From Devosia sp. (GTDB taxonomy: Bacteria > Pseudomonadota > Alphaproteobacteria > Rhizobiales > Devosiaceae), in the NCBI RefSeq assembly GCF_024707125.1, contig NZ_JANQAH010000011.1:682001-746000 (forward strand): DNA of 64,000 nt, given 5' to 3'. Numbering within the stretch: position 1 is the first letter of the stretch; each line of letters starts with the position of its first letter. The notes beneath the pieces were generated by a model. The model was not told the origin of the DNA, did no database searches, and worked only from the letters and a program-made list of their open reading frames with translations. Shown here one piece after another: positions 27,247 through 36,938 of this stretch. The translations under genes were made by a program, and so were the position numbers.

Positions 27247-28479
27247 ATGATGAAAATCAACAAGATCCAGGGCCTGATGCTGGCATCTGGCATGGCCACG
27301 CTTGCGCTGATGCAGCCGGCCATGGCGCTCGACGCACAGACGTTCGTCGATCGTATCGCTGCGGTCTACAAGATTGGCGGCTATGACATCCAGTTCGGCG
27401 CTGCGACGCTCGATGGCGATACCATCACCGTCGATGGTGCGACCGTTGGTGTGACCGGGGTCGAGGAACCCTGGACCATCGACACGACCCTGACCTTTAC
27501 CGGCGTTGTCGAAGGCGACGATGGCAGCTTCACCGCCGATGCCCTGACCATTCCCGATATCGACACCGAATTCGCCCAGGACCCGGTCGGTCGCGTGTCG
27601 CTGGTCGATATCTCGGCCACCGACCTCTACCTGCCGCCCGAAGACAAGGTGAATGTCACCGCCCTGCTCGAATCCGTCGGCAGCCTGACCACTGGCCCGC
27701 TGTCGGTGACCCGCGATGGCACCGAGGTGATTTCCTACGAGTCCATCGAGGCCGTGAACGAATTCTCCTATGACGATGCCAATGCGCTGACCGACATTGC
27801 CTCGACCTTCTCCGTCAATGGCATCTGGGCCGATCTCTCGACCGTTTCCGAAGAAGATGCGGAAGCCGGTGCGGTGATCGCGGCTCTTGGCCTGACCGAG
27901 ATCAACGGCAATATCAGCCAGTCCATGACCTGGGGCATGACCGATGGCCACCTGGTGATCGACGACTTCCTCTTCGACTTCGCCGATATCGGCGCCATCA
28001 ACTTCAAGGCCGACATTTCCGGCCTGACCCCGGCCGTGCTCGAAAAGATCTACGCCATGGACGCCGCCTCGACCGACGCAACGCCGGAAGAAGCCCAGGC
28101 CCAGCAGATGATGGTTGGCATGGAACTGCTCCAGGCGCTGACCCTCACCGGTTCGAGCCTGCGCTATGACGATGCCGGCCTTGCACCGAAACTGCTCGAA
28201 ATGTTCGCCGCCCAGTCTGGTGCCGATCGCGCCACCTTCGTCGAAGGCCTCAAGGCCATGGTGCCCCAGCTCGTCGGCCAGGCCGGCATTCCGGCCCTGA
28301 CCGATCTGGTCGTCCCCGCCGCCAATGCCTTCCTCGACGATCCCAAGAGCCTCGAAGTCGCTGTGCGTCCGGCAACGCCGACCACGCTCCTCGTGCTCAG
28401 CGCCGCTGCCGCCAATCCGGCCGGCCTGATCTCGGCTCTTGGCCTGGCCGTGACGGCCAATCAGCCGGCTGCCGAATAA
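27247..28479 (+). CDS. Secreted acidic protein of unknown function
   Basis: I do not recognise the family. The 410-residue protein has a clear Sec signal peptide (MMKINKIQGLMLASGMATLA ... cut near AMA-LD). The mature part is acidic, contains one Cys or none, and is rich in repeating beta-type strands of the form GDTITVDGATVGV, which suggests a lipid-binding or beta-helical fold of the kind seen in DUF945/AsmA-like periplasmic proteins; this is only a resemblance. It has its own long upstream region (27067-27246) with a TATAAG at 27116, and ends at a strong hairpin. No partner gene is evident. Confidence 0.75.
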   Translation: MMKINKIQGLMLASGMATLALMQPAMALDAQTFVDRIAAVYKIGGYDIQFGAATLDGDTITVDGATVGVTGVEEPWTIDTTLTFTGVVEGDDGSFTADALTIPDIDTEFAQDPVGRVSLVDISATDLYLPPEDKVNVTALLESVGSLTTGPLSVTRDGTEVISYESIEAVNEFSYDDANALTDIASTFSVNGIWADLSTVSEEDAEAGAVIAALGLTEINGNISQSMTWGMTDGHLVIDDFLFDFADIGAINFKADISGLTPAVLEKIYAMDAASTDATPEEAQAQQMMVGMELLQALTLTGSSLRYDDAGLAPKLLEMFAAQSGADRATFVEGLKAMVPQLVGQAGIPALTDLVVPAANAFLDDPKSLEVAVRPATPTTLLVLSAAAANPAGLISALGLAVTANQPAAE

Positions 28480-28488
28480 CACGCTTTT

Positions 28489-28512
28489 GCGAGCCTCCCC
28501 CGGGAGGCTCGC
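28489..28512. terminator. Perfect 11-bp hairpin after the secreted-protein gene
   Basis: GCGAGCCTCCC and GGGAGGCTCGC separated by two bases, ten bases after the stop. It lacks a T run, so termination may be partial. Confidence 0.55.
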
Positions 28513-28554
28513 ATCCCACATGAAGTTTCAATCACTCTGTGGCACACTGCAGCA

Positions 28555-29250
28555 ATGACCTCCGCTGCCCCAAAAGACCTCAACCACATCACCGACTGGG
28601 TTTTTGACCTCGACAACACGCTCTATCCGCGCGAGTGCAATCTCTTCGCGCAGATCGATGTGCGCATCACCCACTATGTGATGGATGTCACCCAGCTCGA
28701 TTTCGAAGCGGCCCGCACGCTGCAGAAGAGCTATTATCGCGATTTCGGCACCACGCTGAACGGGCTGATGAATCGCCACGCGATCGACCCCGACCACTTT
28801 CTCAATACCGTGCATGCCATCGACTATACGCCTGTCGATCCGCATCCAGTGTTGATCGACACCATTCGCGCCCTGCCCGGCCGGAAGTTCATTCTGACCA
28901 ATGGCGATGTTGGCCACGCAAGATCGGTGCTCGGCCGGCTCGGCGACGCCGATCTGTTTGAAGACGTCTATGACATCCGCGCCATGACCTATGTGCCAAA
29001 GCCGCATCGCGAGGCCTATGACGGTTTTCTCAACCGCCACGGCATCGATCCGCAAAAGGCGGTGATGTTCGACGATCTCGAAAAGAACCTCGTCGTGCCG
29101 CACGAGATCGGCATGTCGACGGTGCAGGTCGTGGCCGGAGAGGGTTTTGCCCATGACCAGGTGGAGGCCTGGGAATTGGGGCAATCGACGGGGCCGCATG
29201 TGCACCATGTGACGGGTGATCTCGCGGGATTTTTGCGCGGCTTGCGGTGA
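28555..29250 (+). CDS. HAD-family pyrimidine 5'-nucleotidase
   Basis: A 231-residue HAD-superfamily phosphatase of the SDT1/pyrimidine 5'-nucleotidase subfamily. Motif I is WVFDLDNTLYP, with the nucleophile Asp and DxDxT; motif II is FILTNGD; the motif III Lys lies near YVPKPHREAYDGFL; motif IV is AVMFDDLEKNL. A helical cap lies between motifs I and II. It would dephosphorylate UMP/CMP-type nucleotides in the cytoplasm. It precedes a MazG-like gene, both nucleotide metabolism. Confidence 0.9.
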   Translation: MTSAAPKDLNHITDWVFDLDNTLYPRECNLFAQIDVRITHYVMDVTQLDFEAARTLQKSYYRDFGTTLNGLMNRHAIDPDHFLNTVHAIDYTPVDPHPVLIDTIRALPGRKFILTNGDVGHARSVLGRLGDADLFEDVYDIRAMTYVPKPHREAYDGFLNRHGIDPQKAVMFDDLEKNLVVPHEIGMSTVQVVAGEGFAHDQVEAWELGQSTGPHVHHVTGDLAGFLRGLR

Positions 29251-29279
29251 TTCCACCGGCCGCATGTTCACTCACCGAT

Positions 29280-29305
29280 GTCACCCCGGCGAAGGCCGGG
29301 GTGAC
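29280..29305. repeat. Intergenic palindromic repeat, GTCACCCCGGC type
   Basis: GTCACCCCGGC and GCCGGGGTGAC are perfect 11-bp arms around GAAG, between the nucleotidase and MazG-like genes. It looks like a dispersed REP-like element and could also act as a terminator. Confidence 0.7.
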
Positions 29306-29349
29306 AATCGAGTGTAAGATTCCATCCCGCCAGACTTTCGGAAACCACC

Positions 29350-29733
29350 ATGAAAACCCTCCTCGACGACGTCGCCGGCTTCCATCGGGCTTGTGATCTT
29401 CCCGTTCTCCCAAAACCCCAATTCGTGCCGGAGCGTGCAGCCCTCCGCGCGGCGCTATTGGCCGAAGAGTGCCAGGAGACTGTGGAAGCCCTCGAAAGGG
29501 GCGACATGGAGAAGATCGCCGATGGCCTTGCCGACGTGATCTATGTTGCCGTGGGCACCGCACTCGAATTCGGCATTCCGCTTGAGCGCGTCTGGGCCGA
29601 AGTGCATCGCTCGAACATGGCCAAGGTCGATCCGGCGACCGGCAAGGTGGTCAAGCGCGCCGATGGCAAGGTGCTGAAGCCCGAAGGCTGGGCGCCGCCC
29701 GATGTGGCACGGGCAATCGCCGGCGAAGACTGA
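29350..29733 (+). CDS. MazG-like nucleotide pyrophosphohydrolase
   Basis: A 127-residue all-alpha NTP-PPase. The metal-binding helices read LLAEECQETVEALERGD and KIADGLADVIYVAVGTALEFG, giving the EExxE...ExxD/DxxD pattern of the MazG/HisE superfamily. Such house-cleaning enzymes hydrolyse (d)NTPs to (d)NMP and PPi. The C-terminal segment VDPATGKVVKRADGKVLKPE is typical of the phage-and-bacterial short MazG-like group. It lies after the repeat at 29280-29305. Confidence 0.88.
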   Translation: MKTLLDDVAGFHRACDLPVLPKPQFVPERAALRAALLAEECQETVEALERGDMEKIADGLADVIYVAVGTALEFGIPLERVWAEVHRSNMAKVDPATGKVVKRADGKVLKPEGWAPPDVARAIAGED

Positions 29734-29801
29734 GCGGTCAGAGCCAAAACATTACCAAGTCTTATATTTGCGGCGCGCTTCGGCAGCGTTATGCTTAGCG
29801 C

Positions 29802-31679
29802 ATGACCGACCTTCCAGGGCGGCGGCCCCCGCCCATTTCCGAACAAGCCCCCAGTCTCAAGCAACGGCTCGACAATCTCCGTCACCTTGGCCGGCTGATT
29901 GCGCAGATATGGCGCACCAGCCGCCCCATGACCGCAGCAAGTATCGGCCTGCGGCTCATTGCGGCGCTGCAGCCCATTGCCGTGCTCTATGCGGCAAAGC
30001 TGATTGTCGACGAAGTGGTGCATCTCACCTCCGTTGCCGCGCCCGGCCCCAGCCCCATGGACTGGTGGAATGCCGGGCTGCTGACGCCCGTGCTTTTCTA
30101 TCTGCTGCTGGAAATGGCGCTGGTTCTGGCCAATGACGCGATCGGCCGGGCGACAGGCCTTGTCGATTCCATTCTTTCCGAACTTCATTCCAACCAGGTC
30201 AGCACCGAACTGATGGCGCATGCCGCCCGGCTCGACCTGATGCATTTTGAATCGGCGGAGTATCAGGACCGGCTGGAGCGCGCCCGGCGCCAGGCAGCGG
30301 GGCGCAATGCGCTCCTCAGCCAGCTTTTTGGGCAGGCGCAGGATATCATCACTGTCCTGACGCTGGCTGCGGGTCTCTTCGTCTTTGCGCCCTGGCTGAT
30401 CCTGCTGCTGCCGCTGAGTTTCATCCCCTCGATCTGGGGCGAAACGCGCTTCAACACCATGGCCTATATGGTGAGCCGCTGGCGCACGCCGGAACGGCGG
30501 GAGCTGGAATATCTGCGCTATATCGGGGCCAGCGCCGAGACCGCCAAGGAGATCAAACTCTTTGGCCTTGGTGGCTTCCTCATCGAACGGTTCAAGATGC
30601 TCGCGCACGGCATTTTTCTCGAAAATCGCCGCATTTCCATCCTGCGCGCCGGCTGGGGCACTGTATTCGCCACCATATCCACCCTCGCCTATTATGCCGC
30701 TTATGCCTTCATCGTCTGGCGCACCATTATCGGGGACTTTTCCATCGGCGATCTCGCCTTTCTCTCGGGCTCGTTCCTGCGGCTCAATGGATTGTTTCAA
30801 AAAATCCTGCTCGGCTTTACCCAGATTGCCGGGCAATCCATGTTCCTCGACGATCTCTTTTCCTTCTTCGAGATCGAGCCGACCGTGCTGCCGCCGGCCC
30901 ATCCAAAGGCCTTTCCGGTGCCGATCCGCGAGGGCATTCGGTTCGAGAATGTTGGTTTCCGCTATCCTGAAACCGAGAACTGGGTGATCCGAAACCTTTC
31001 CTTCACGCTACGTGCTGGCGAAACGCTGGCGCTGGTGGGCGAGAATGGGGCGGGCAAGACGACGATCGTCAAGCTGCTGGCCCGGCTTTATGACCCCAGC
31101 GAAGGCCGCATCAGCGTCGATGGCGTGGACTTGAAGGACATGGCGCCGGCTGAAATCCACGCGCATCTGGGCGTCATTTTTCAGGATTTCATCCGCTACA
31201 GTTTTACGGCGCGCGACAATATCGGAGTCGGTCGGGTCGAGGAGAAGAGCAATCAGTTCCGCATCGACCAGGCGGCCGAACAGAGTCTGGCCGATGCGGT
31301 GATCGCCAAATTGCCCAAGGGTTACGATCAGCAACTTGGGCGGCTGTTCAAGCAGGGGCGGGATCTCTCTGGCGGCGAATGGCAGAAGGTCGCCATTGCC
31401 CGCTCCTATATGCGGGACGCCGAACTAATCATTCTCGACGAACCCACGGCGGCGCTCGACGCCAAGGCGGAGGCCGAGGTTTTTGCGCGCTTCAAGGGGC
31501 TCGCGAGCGGCAAGACCGCCGTGATCATCTCGCACCGCTTTTCGACCGTGCGCATGGCCGACCGCATTCTGGTGCTGGAGCACGGCGCCATTCTCGAAGC
31601 TGGCACACATGAGGAGTTGCTGGCCAAGGGCGGGCGCTATGCGGAGCTCTTTGAGCTACAGGCGGCCGGCTATCGCTGA
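29802..31679 (+). CDS. ABC transporter, fused permease and ATP-binding exporter type
   Basis: A 625-residue half-transporter. The membrane domain (about residues 30-330) carries six segments; the nucleotide-binding domain has Walker A LVGENGAGKTTIVKLL, the Q-loop in GVIFQDFIRYS, signature DLSGGEWQKVAIARS, Walker B LIILDEPTAALDAKAE and H-loop IISHRFSTVR. It probably works as a homodimer. No accessory protein is adjacent, so substrate is open. Its stop overlaps the 3' end of the convergent flavoprotein gene by ten bases. Confidence 0.93.
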   Translation: MTDLPGRRPPPISEQAPSLKQRLDNLRHLGRLIAQIWRTSRPMTAASIGLRLIAALQPIAVLYAAKLIVDEVVHLTSVAAPGPSPMDWWNAGLLTPVLFYLLLEMALVLANDAIGRATGLVDSILSELHSNQVSTELMAHAARLDLMHFESAEYQDRLERARRQAAGRNALLSQLFGQAQDIITVLTLAAGLFVFAPWLILLLPLSFIPSIWGETRFNTMAYMVSRWRTPERRELEYLRYIGASAETAKEIKLFGLGGFLIERFKMLAHGIFLENRRISILRAGWGTVFATISTLAYYAAYAFIVWRTIIGDFSIGDLAFLSGSFLRLNGLFQKILLGFTQIAGQSMFLDDLFSFFEIEPTVLPPAHPKAFPVPIREGIRFENVGFRYPETENWVIRNLSFTLRAGETLALVGENGAGKTTIVKLLARLYDPSEGRISVDGVDLKDMAPAEIHAHLGVIFQDFIRYSFTARDNIGVGRVEEKSNQFRIDQAAEQSLADAVIAKLPKGYDQQLGRLFKQGRDLSGGEWQKVAIARSYMRDAELIILDEPTAALDAKAEAEVFARFKGLASGKTAVIISHRFSTVRMADRILVLEHGAILEAGTHEELLAKGGRYAELFELQAAGYR

Positions 31680-32878
31680 ACTTTGACATAGTCCAGCAGG
31701 CCCTCGGCGGCGGCCCGGCCAGTGGCGAGCGACGCGGTGAGCAGATAGCCGCCCGTGGGTGCTTCCCAATCGAGCATCTCGCCCGCGGCGAAGACGCCGG
31801 GCAAAGCGTTGAGCATGAAGTGTTCGTCGAGGCCGGAGAAGGCGACGCCGCCGGCCGAGGAAATGACTTCGGCAATGGGCCGGGGACGTTGCGGCCGGAT
31901 CGGCACGGATTTGATCGCGGCAGCCAGTGCATCGGGATCGAGGGTGTTCGCCTGAGGCAGACATTCTCGCAGGAGCGCGGCCTTGACCGGATCGAGCCCC
32001 GCGCCTTTGCGCAGGCGATTGGAAAAGCTCAGCTTCGTAGGCTGCCGGGCAAGATCTTTCGCGAGGCGCTCGCGTGAGCGGCCAGGCATCAGGTCCACAT
32101 CCAGCACCGCGGGCTCTCCGGCGAGAAGCGCATCGCGCAAAGCAGCGGAATGGGCGTAGACGAGGCTGCCTTCAATGCCCCAGCGGTTGACCACGAACTC
32201 GCCGGGAATTGTGCCGGCGGGGCTGGTGGCGGTGACGGACTTGAGAGGTGAGCCGGCAAAGCGTTCGATGAAGCCGGCGCTCCACTCGACCTCAAAACCG
32301 CAATTGGCGGGCTGGAATGGTTCGACCGCCACGCCCTTCTCCACCAGCCATGGTACCCAGGCTGCGTCGGAGCCGAGCTTGGGCCAGCTAGCGCCGCCGA
32401 GGGCGAGGAGGACAGCGTCAAAGGCGAGGAGCTTTTCGCCGCCGGGTGTTTCGAAGCGCAGTTTTTTCCCGTCGAACCCAGCCCAGCGATGGCGGGTATG
32501 GATGGCAACACCCTTCTCATTCAGCCGGCCAAGCCAGGCCCGGAGCAAAGGCGAAGCCTTCATGGTCTTGGGAAAGACGCGGTTGGAGGAACCGACAAAG
32601 GTTTCGATGCCAAGGCTGGAGCACCAGTTCCTCAGATCTTCGCTCGTAAAAGCATCAAGCGCCTTTTGGAGACGCGGAAGCGCCGCGCCGTAGCGCGTGA
32701 GGAGGCTCGCGTGATCCTCGGCGTGAGTGATGTTGAGGCCGGATTTGCCGGCCATCAGCAGCTTTCGCCCCACGGTCGGCATGGCTTCGAAGAGCGTAAC
32801 GGAGAGGCCGGCATCGGCCAGCACTTCCGCTGCCATCAGGCCGGCGGGTCCGCCGCCAATGATCGCCACCTGGCTCAC
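31670..32878 (-). CDS. YhiN/HI0933-family flavoprotein (NAD(P)/FAD-dependent oxidoreductase)
   Basis: About 402 residues. It opens with the FAD Rossmann motif VAIIGGGPAGLMAAEVLADAG and has the family's GRKLLMAGKSGLNITH signature and the C-terminal GVFAAGEMLDWEAPTGGYLL. GTG 32878 is the best start, with AAGGA seven bases upstream; an upstream ATG at 32947 would add 23 unrelated residues. The biochemical role of this conserved family is not settled. It overlaps the ABC exporter gene tail to tail. Confidence 0.9.
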   Translation of the reverse strand: MSQVAIIGGGPAGLMAAEVLADAGLSVTLFEAMPTVGRKLLMAGKSGLNITHAEDHASLLTRYGAALPRLQKALDAFTSEDLRNWCSSLGIETFVGSSNRVFPKTMKASPLLRAWLGRLNEKGVAIHTRHRWAGFDGKKLRFETPGGEKLLAFDAVLLALGGASWPKLGSDAAWVPWLVEKGVAVEPFQPANCGFEVEWSAGFIERFAGSPLKSVTATSPAGTIPGEFVVNRWGIEGSLVYAHSAALRDALLAGEPAVLDVDLMPGRSRERLAKDLARQPTKLSFSNRLRKGAGLDPVKAALLRECLPQANTLDPDALAAAIKSVPIRPQRPRPIAEVISSAGGVAFSGLDEHFMLNALPGVFAAGEMLDWEAPTGGYLLTASLATGRAAAEGLLDYVKVQR

Positions 32879-33028
32879 GCTTTGTCCTTCCAGATAAGAA
32901 GGGCGATCCTTAGCCAGTTTCGTCGGGCCGGCGCAAGGTGAGCGCATGGGGGAAAGCCGCAGCCCGCCGCTGGTACCGCCCCGAGCGAGCGGCTAGTGTC
33001 GGCCCAACTTTAGAGAACAAGACCTTCC

Positions 33029-33943
33029 ATGATCACCTGCTTCGATATTGGCGGCACGACGATCAAGGGCGCCACCGCCACCGCGCCCGATAACCTGACC
33101 CCGCTCGGCCGCGTACCGACGCCGCGGGACGATTTTCCCGCCTTCGTCGAGGCCATCGCCGGCCTTGTTGCAAAGGGCGGTGCTCCCGATGGCACCCCGG
33201 TGGCCATCTCGGTGACCGGGGTGGTCGATCCGGCGAGCGGCCATGTCACCTGCGCCAATATTCCGTGTATCGACGGGCGCCATCTGGCGCAGGAGCTTGA
33301 GGGCCATTTGGGCCGGAAAGTCTTCGTTGCCAATGACGCAGATTGTTTCGTGCTCGCCGAGGCGACAGCCGGCGCGGGACGCGAGCATCGCGTGGTGTTT
33401 GGGGCCATCATGGGCACCGGCGTGGGTGGCGGTATCGTAGTCGACAAACGCCTCCATCCCGGCGCAGCCGGGCTCGGTGGCGAATGGGGCCACGGCACGA
33501 TCGTCGCGACCAAAGTCAGCGTGCCGCCCTATGATCTTCCGCATTTTCCCTGCGGCTGCGGGCTTTCGGGCTGTCTCGACACCGTCGGCGGAGCACGCGG
33601 TATCGAAAAGCTGCACCGGCATTTGCATGGCGTCGATCTTGCCAGCACTGCCATTGTCTCGGCATGGCTAGCGGGTGACGCCAAGGCATCGGCCACGGTC
33701 GATCTCTTTATCGAACTTGTGGCCCAGCCTCTGGCGCTGGTGGTGAACATCGTCGGCCCCGACGTCATCGCCGTGGGCGGCGGGCTCGGGAACAGTCACG
33801 AACTGATCGCCCGGCTCGATGCTGCGGTGCGCCCGCGCATCCTGCGTAAAATCGATCGACCGCTGGTCGTGCCGGCGCAACTGACCGCCGATGCCGGGCT
33901 GATCGGCGCGGCGGCGCTTGGCTTGGCGGGAGGCGCGGCATGA
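33029..33943 (+). CDS. ROK-family sugar kinase (N-acetylglucosamine/N-acetylmannosamine kinase-like)
   Basis: A 304-residue ATP-dependent sugar kinase. The phosphate loop is CFDIGGTTIKGA, the catalytic Asp lies in VANDADCF, and the ROK zinc site is complete: GLGGEWGHGTI followed by CGCGLSGCLDTVGG. IMGTGVGGGIVVD binds nucleotide. Lack of an HTH domain marks it as a kinase, not a repressor. Its stop overlaps cutC by four bases. Confidence 0.9.
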   Translation: MITCFDIGGTTIKGATATAPDNLTPLGRVPTPRDDFPAFVEAIAGLVAKGGAPDGTPVAISVTGVVDPASGHVTCANIPCIDGRHLAQELEGHLGRKVFVANDADCFVLAEATAGAGREHRVVFGAIMGTGVGGGIVVDKRLHPGAAGLGGEWGHGTIVATKVSVPPYDLPHFPCGCGLSGCLDTVGGARGIEKLHRHLHGVDLASTAIVSAWLAGDAKASATVDLFIELVAQPLALVVNIVGPDVIAVGGGLGNSHELIARLDAAVRPRILRKIDRPLVVPAQLTADAGLIGAAALGLAGGAA

Positions 33944-34680
33944 CTCTCCTCGAAATCTGCGTCGACACTGCCGCGGGTTTGCGCGCCGCTCATGCGGGCG
34001 GCGCCGATCGCATCGAACTCTGCGCGGCCCTTGAACTGGGCGGAACGACCCCCACGGCCGGCCTGATGGCACTGGCGGCGGAAATGGGCGTCACCGCCCG
34101 CGTCATGATCCGCCCGCGCGCCGGCGATTTCGTCTTTGCGGGCGACGATCTCGACATGATGCGCGCCGACATCCGCGCGGTTCGCGCCCTCGGCCTTGAG
34201 GGCGTCGTGCTCGGCGCCAGTCGGCCCGATGGCAGCCTCGATCTGGATATGCTCAGGGTCCTGGTAGCGGAAAGCCAAGGGCTCAAGAAGACGCTGCACC
34301 GCGCCTTCGATCTCGTCCCCGATATCACTGAAGCGGTCGAACAGGCCGTGGCCCTTGGTTTTGATACGATCCTGACCTCGGGCCGTGCCGCCTCCGCTCT
34401 GGCCGGGCTCGATGACCTGGTTCTGACCCAGCGCGTTGCGGCAGGACGTATCACCATCATGGCTGGCGCCGGGATCAATGCCGGCAATGTCGGCACCATC
34501 CTTGCTGCGGCGCCGCTGGGGGCCATTCACGGCTCCTGTTCGGCCCCGATCGAGGGCGACAGCGCCCCGGCAAAACGGCTCGGTTTTGTCAGTCCCGGCC
34601 GACGGCAGACCGACGGCACCAGCGTGACTGCCCTCAAAACTGCTGTTCGCCAAGCAAAAGCCGCTTCTGCAAGTCTTTGA
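33940..34680 (+). CDS. cutC: Copper homeostasis protein CutC family
   Basis: A 246-residue TIM-barrel protein. Family segments are seen as LEICVDTAAGLRAAHAGGAD, RIELCAALELGGTTPTAGL, VMIRPRAGDF and HRAFDLVPD, and late in the chain TSGRAASALAG and IMAGAGINAGN. CutC has been linked to copper handling, but the coupling here to a sugar kinase (ATGA overlap) and the barrel fold also fit a sugar-related enzyme; its true activity is uncertain. Confidence 0.93.
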   Translation: MTLLEICVDTAAGLRAAHAGGADRIELCAALELGGTTPTAGLMALAAEMGVTARVMIRPRAGDFVFAGDDLDMMRADIRAVRALGLEGVVLGASRPDGSLDLDMLRVLVAESQGLKKTLHRAFDLVPDITEAVEQAVALGFDTILTSGRAASALAGLDDLVLTQRVAAGRITIMAGAGINAGNVGTILAAAPLGAIHGSCSAPIEGDSAPAKRLGFVSPGRRQTDGTSVTALKTAVRQAKAASASL

Positions 34681-34860
34681 GCTGCCTATGATTTGGGCAA
34701 TTCATAAGTGCTTCACCATACATTAAGAGGAAAACAATTACATTGCCGGAATAGACCGCCAGCTTCGCGATCAGAACGTGCATTGTCACGGAAATGAAAT
34801 AAAGCGGCGGCGAAACCCCGGCCGTGCCCCCACGGCGTAGACTGAAAAGGTATTGTCGCA

Positions 34861-36870
34861 TGCGCATTCGCGGCAAGGTATTGTCTATCGTCGGCATCAT
34901 GGGCGTCGTCGCCGCTTTGATCACCGGCATCGGCCTCTACGTCGTGGCCGAATATGATCATCAGATCCAACGGCTCGACGACTCCTCCAAACGCGCCCTC
35001 TATGGTGAAACCATGAACCGGCTGGTTACGGCCGTGGTCATGGAATCGCGCGGCATCTATGCCGCCGCCAATACCGAAAAAGGCCGCCCCTTTCGCCGAA
35101 GGCATCATCACCCAGCTCGGCCGGATCGACGAAGTCATCGCCACCTGGCGTCCGCTCGTTGAAGCCAGCGAGCTTGCCACCTTCGACACCATGGTGGCCC
35201 GTGCTGCGGAGTTCAAAGACTTCCGCACCGAAATCGCCCGCCTTGGTCGCGATGTCGACCCGGCAGAGGCCAATGTGCAGGGCAATAACGACACCAACCG
35301 CGCCAATCGCAAGGCTTTCCAGGCCGAGATCGACACGATCGTCGCCGCCGACCTTGAGGGCTACAAGGTTATCCAGGCCGAAATCGTCGGCTTTCAGGGC
35401 ACGATGCGGACCCTGCTGCTGGTTACCGCCGGTCTCGGCATTCTGGCTGGCACGGCCGCAGCAATCTACCTTGGCACCGCCCAGCTCGGCCGCCCGATCG
35501 GCAACCTGACCCTGGCCATGCGCGACCTGTCCGAAGGCAAGTTCGAAACCGAAGTGCCGGGGCTCAATCGCGCCGACGAAATCGGCGAAATGGCCGAAGC
35601 TGTGCAGGTCTTCAAGGACAACGGCATCAAGATGGCCTCCATGACGGCCGAAGAACAGGCCGCCACCCTGCGCGCAGCCGCGCGAACGCGGACCATGGAA
35701 ACCTTCCAGGGCGAATTCGACGACGTGGTCGAAGCCGCCATGGCCGGCGACTTCAGCCGTGCGATCACCACCCAGTTCGACGACGATGACATCACCCGCA
35801 TTGCCCGCAATTTCAACGCCATGGTGTCGAGCGTCCGCGTGGGCCTTGCCGATGCCGGCTCGGTGCTCGCCGCCCTAGCCGATACCGACCTGACCCAGCG
35901 CATGACCGGTTCGCATCAGGGTGCCTTCCTTGAGCTGCAGACCGACATGAACCGGGTGGCCGATACGCTGACCGACGTGGTCACGCGGCTGCGCACCACC
36001 TCGCGCGGCGTCAAGGTCGCGACCGGCGAAATCCTCGCGGGCGCCAATGACCTCAGCGAACGCACGACCCGGCAGGCCGCAACCATCGAGGAAACCTCCG
36101 CCACGATGGAACAGCTCGCCGCCGCCGTGACCGAAAACGCCAAGCGCGCCCAGCGCGGTAGCGCCACTGCGGAAGCGGTGACGCAATCGGCCGTACAAAG
36201 CGGCGCCGTGATGGACCAGGCGACGGCCGCCATGGGCCGCATCACCACGGCCTCGGAAAAGATCTCCAACATCATCGGCATGATCGACGACATCGCTTTC
36301 CAGACCAACCTTCTCGCCCTCAACGCTTCGGTGGAAGCGGCGCGGGCTGGCGAAGCAGGCAAGGGCTTTGCCGTGGTTGCCGTGGAAGTACGGCGTCTCG
36401 CTCAATCGGCGGCGGAAGCCTCTTCGGACGTCAAGGCACTGATCGAGGAAAGCGCCAGGGAAGTCGATGGCGGCGCCAAGCTCGTATCCGACGCGGCCGG
36501 AAAACTCGGCTCCATGCTGGAAGCCATGCGCGGCAACAGCGCCATGATGGCCGAGATTGCCCGCGAGAGCAGCCAGCAGGCCCAGGCGATCGACGAGATC
36601 AATGTCGCCGTGCGCCAGATGGACGAAATGACCCAGCACAATGCGGCGCTGGTGGAAGAAACCAACGCGGCCATCGAGCAGACCGAGGCCCGCGCCAACG
36701 AGCTCGACACCATTGTCGACGTCTTCCACATCGCCCAGGGCCTGCAGGTCATCGAAAAGCCGCAGCCGCGCCGTGCGGCGCCGGCGTCGTCCATCAGGAC
36801 CAAACCGGCCCAAAGCCAATATATGAGCCAAGGCAGTGCTGCCGTGGCGAACGACTGGGACGAGTTCTGA
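34861..36870 (+). pseudogene. Methyl-accepting chemotaxis protein, split by a one-base frameshift
   Basis: The first frame (34861-about 35080) gives MRIRGKVLSIVGIMGVVAAL with TM1 and the start of a periplasmic domain, ending AAANTEK then nonsense. The second frame resumes [20 protein letters not shown] and runs to 36870 with TM2 (about [20 protein letters not shown]), HAMP and a full signalling domain containing [20 protein letters not shown]. One extra base sits in the GAAAAAGG run at 35076-35083. Joined, the protein is about 669 residues. The signalling half is nearly the same as that of the receptor at 15728-17668, so cytoplasmic partners are probably shared. If the indel is a sequencing artefact the gene is intact. 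Confidence 0.88.
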
Positions 36871-36893
36871 TCGTTTCGACCAATAAAAACCGC

Positions 36894-36938
36894 AAGACAA
36901 GACGGCGCCCTCACCCGAGTGGCGCCGTTTTCTTGTCT
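36894..36938 (+). terminator. Terminator after the chemoreceptor gene
   Basis: AAGACAAGACGGCGCC and GGCGCCGTTTTCTTGTCT pair around CTCACCCGAGT, with an internal T run. Confidence 0.75.

Noticed and set aside
27115-28521. 468-residue minus-strand ORF opposite the secreted-protein gene
   Set aside because: Gly/Arg/His-rich shadow translation; the plus strand has a signal peptide and normal composition.
29541-30902. 453-residue minus-strand ORF opposite the MazG-like and ABC exporter genes
   Set aside because: It crosses two genuine genes and has shadow composition without motifs.
35076-35083. Programmed ribosomal frameshift at the A-run in the chemoreceptor
   Set aside because: The change needed is +1, not the -1 shift typical of A-rich slippery runs, and no stimulatory structure was evident; a simple indel is the easier reading.
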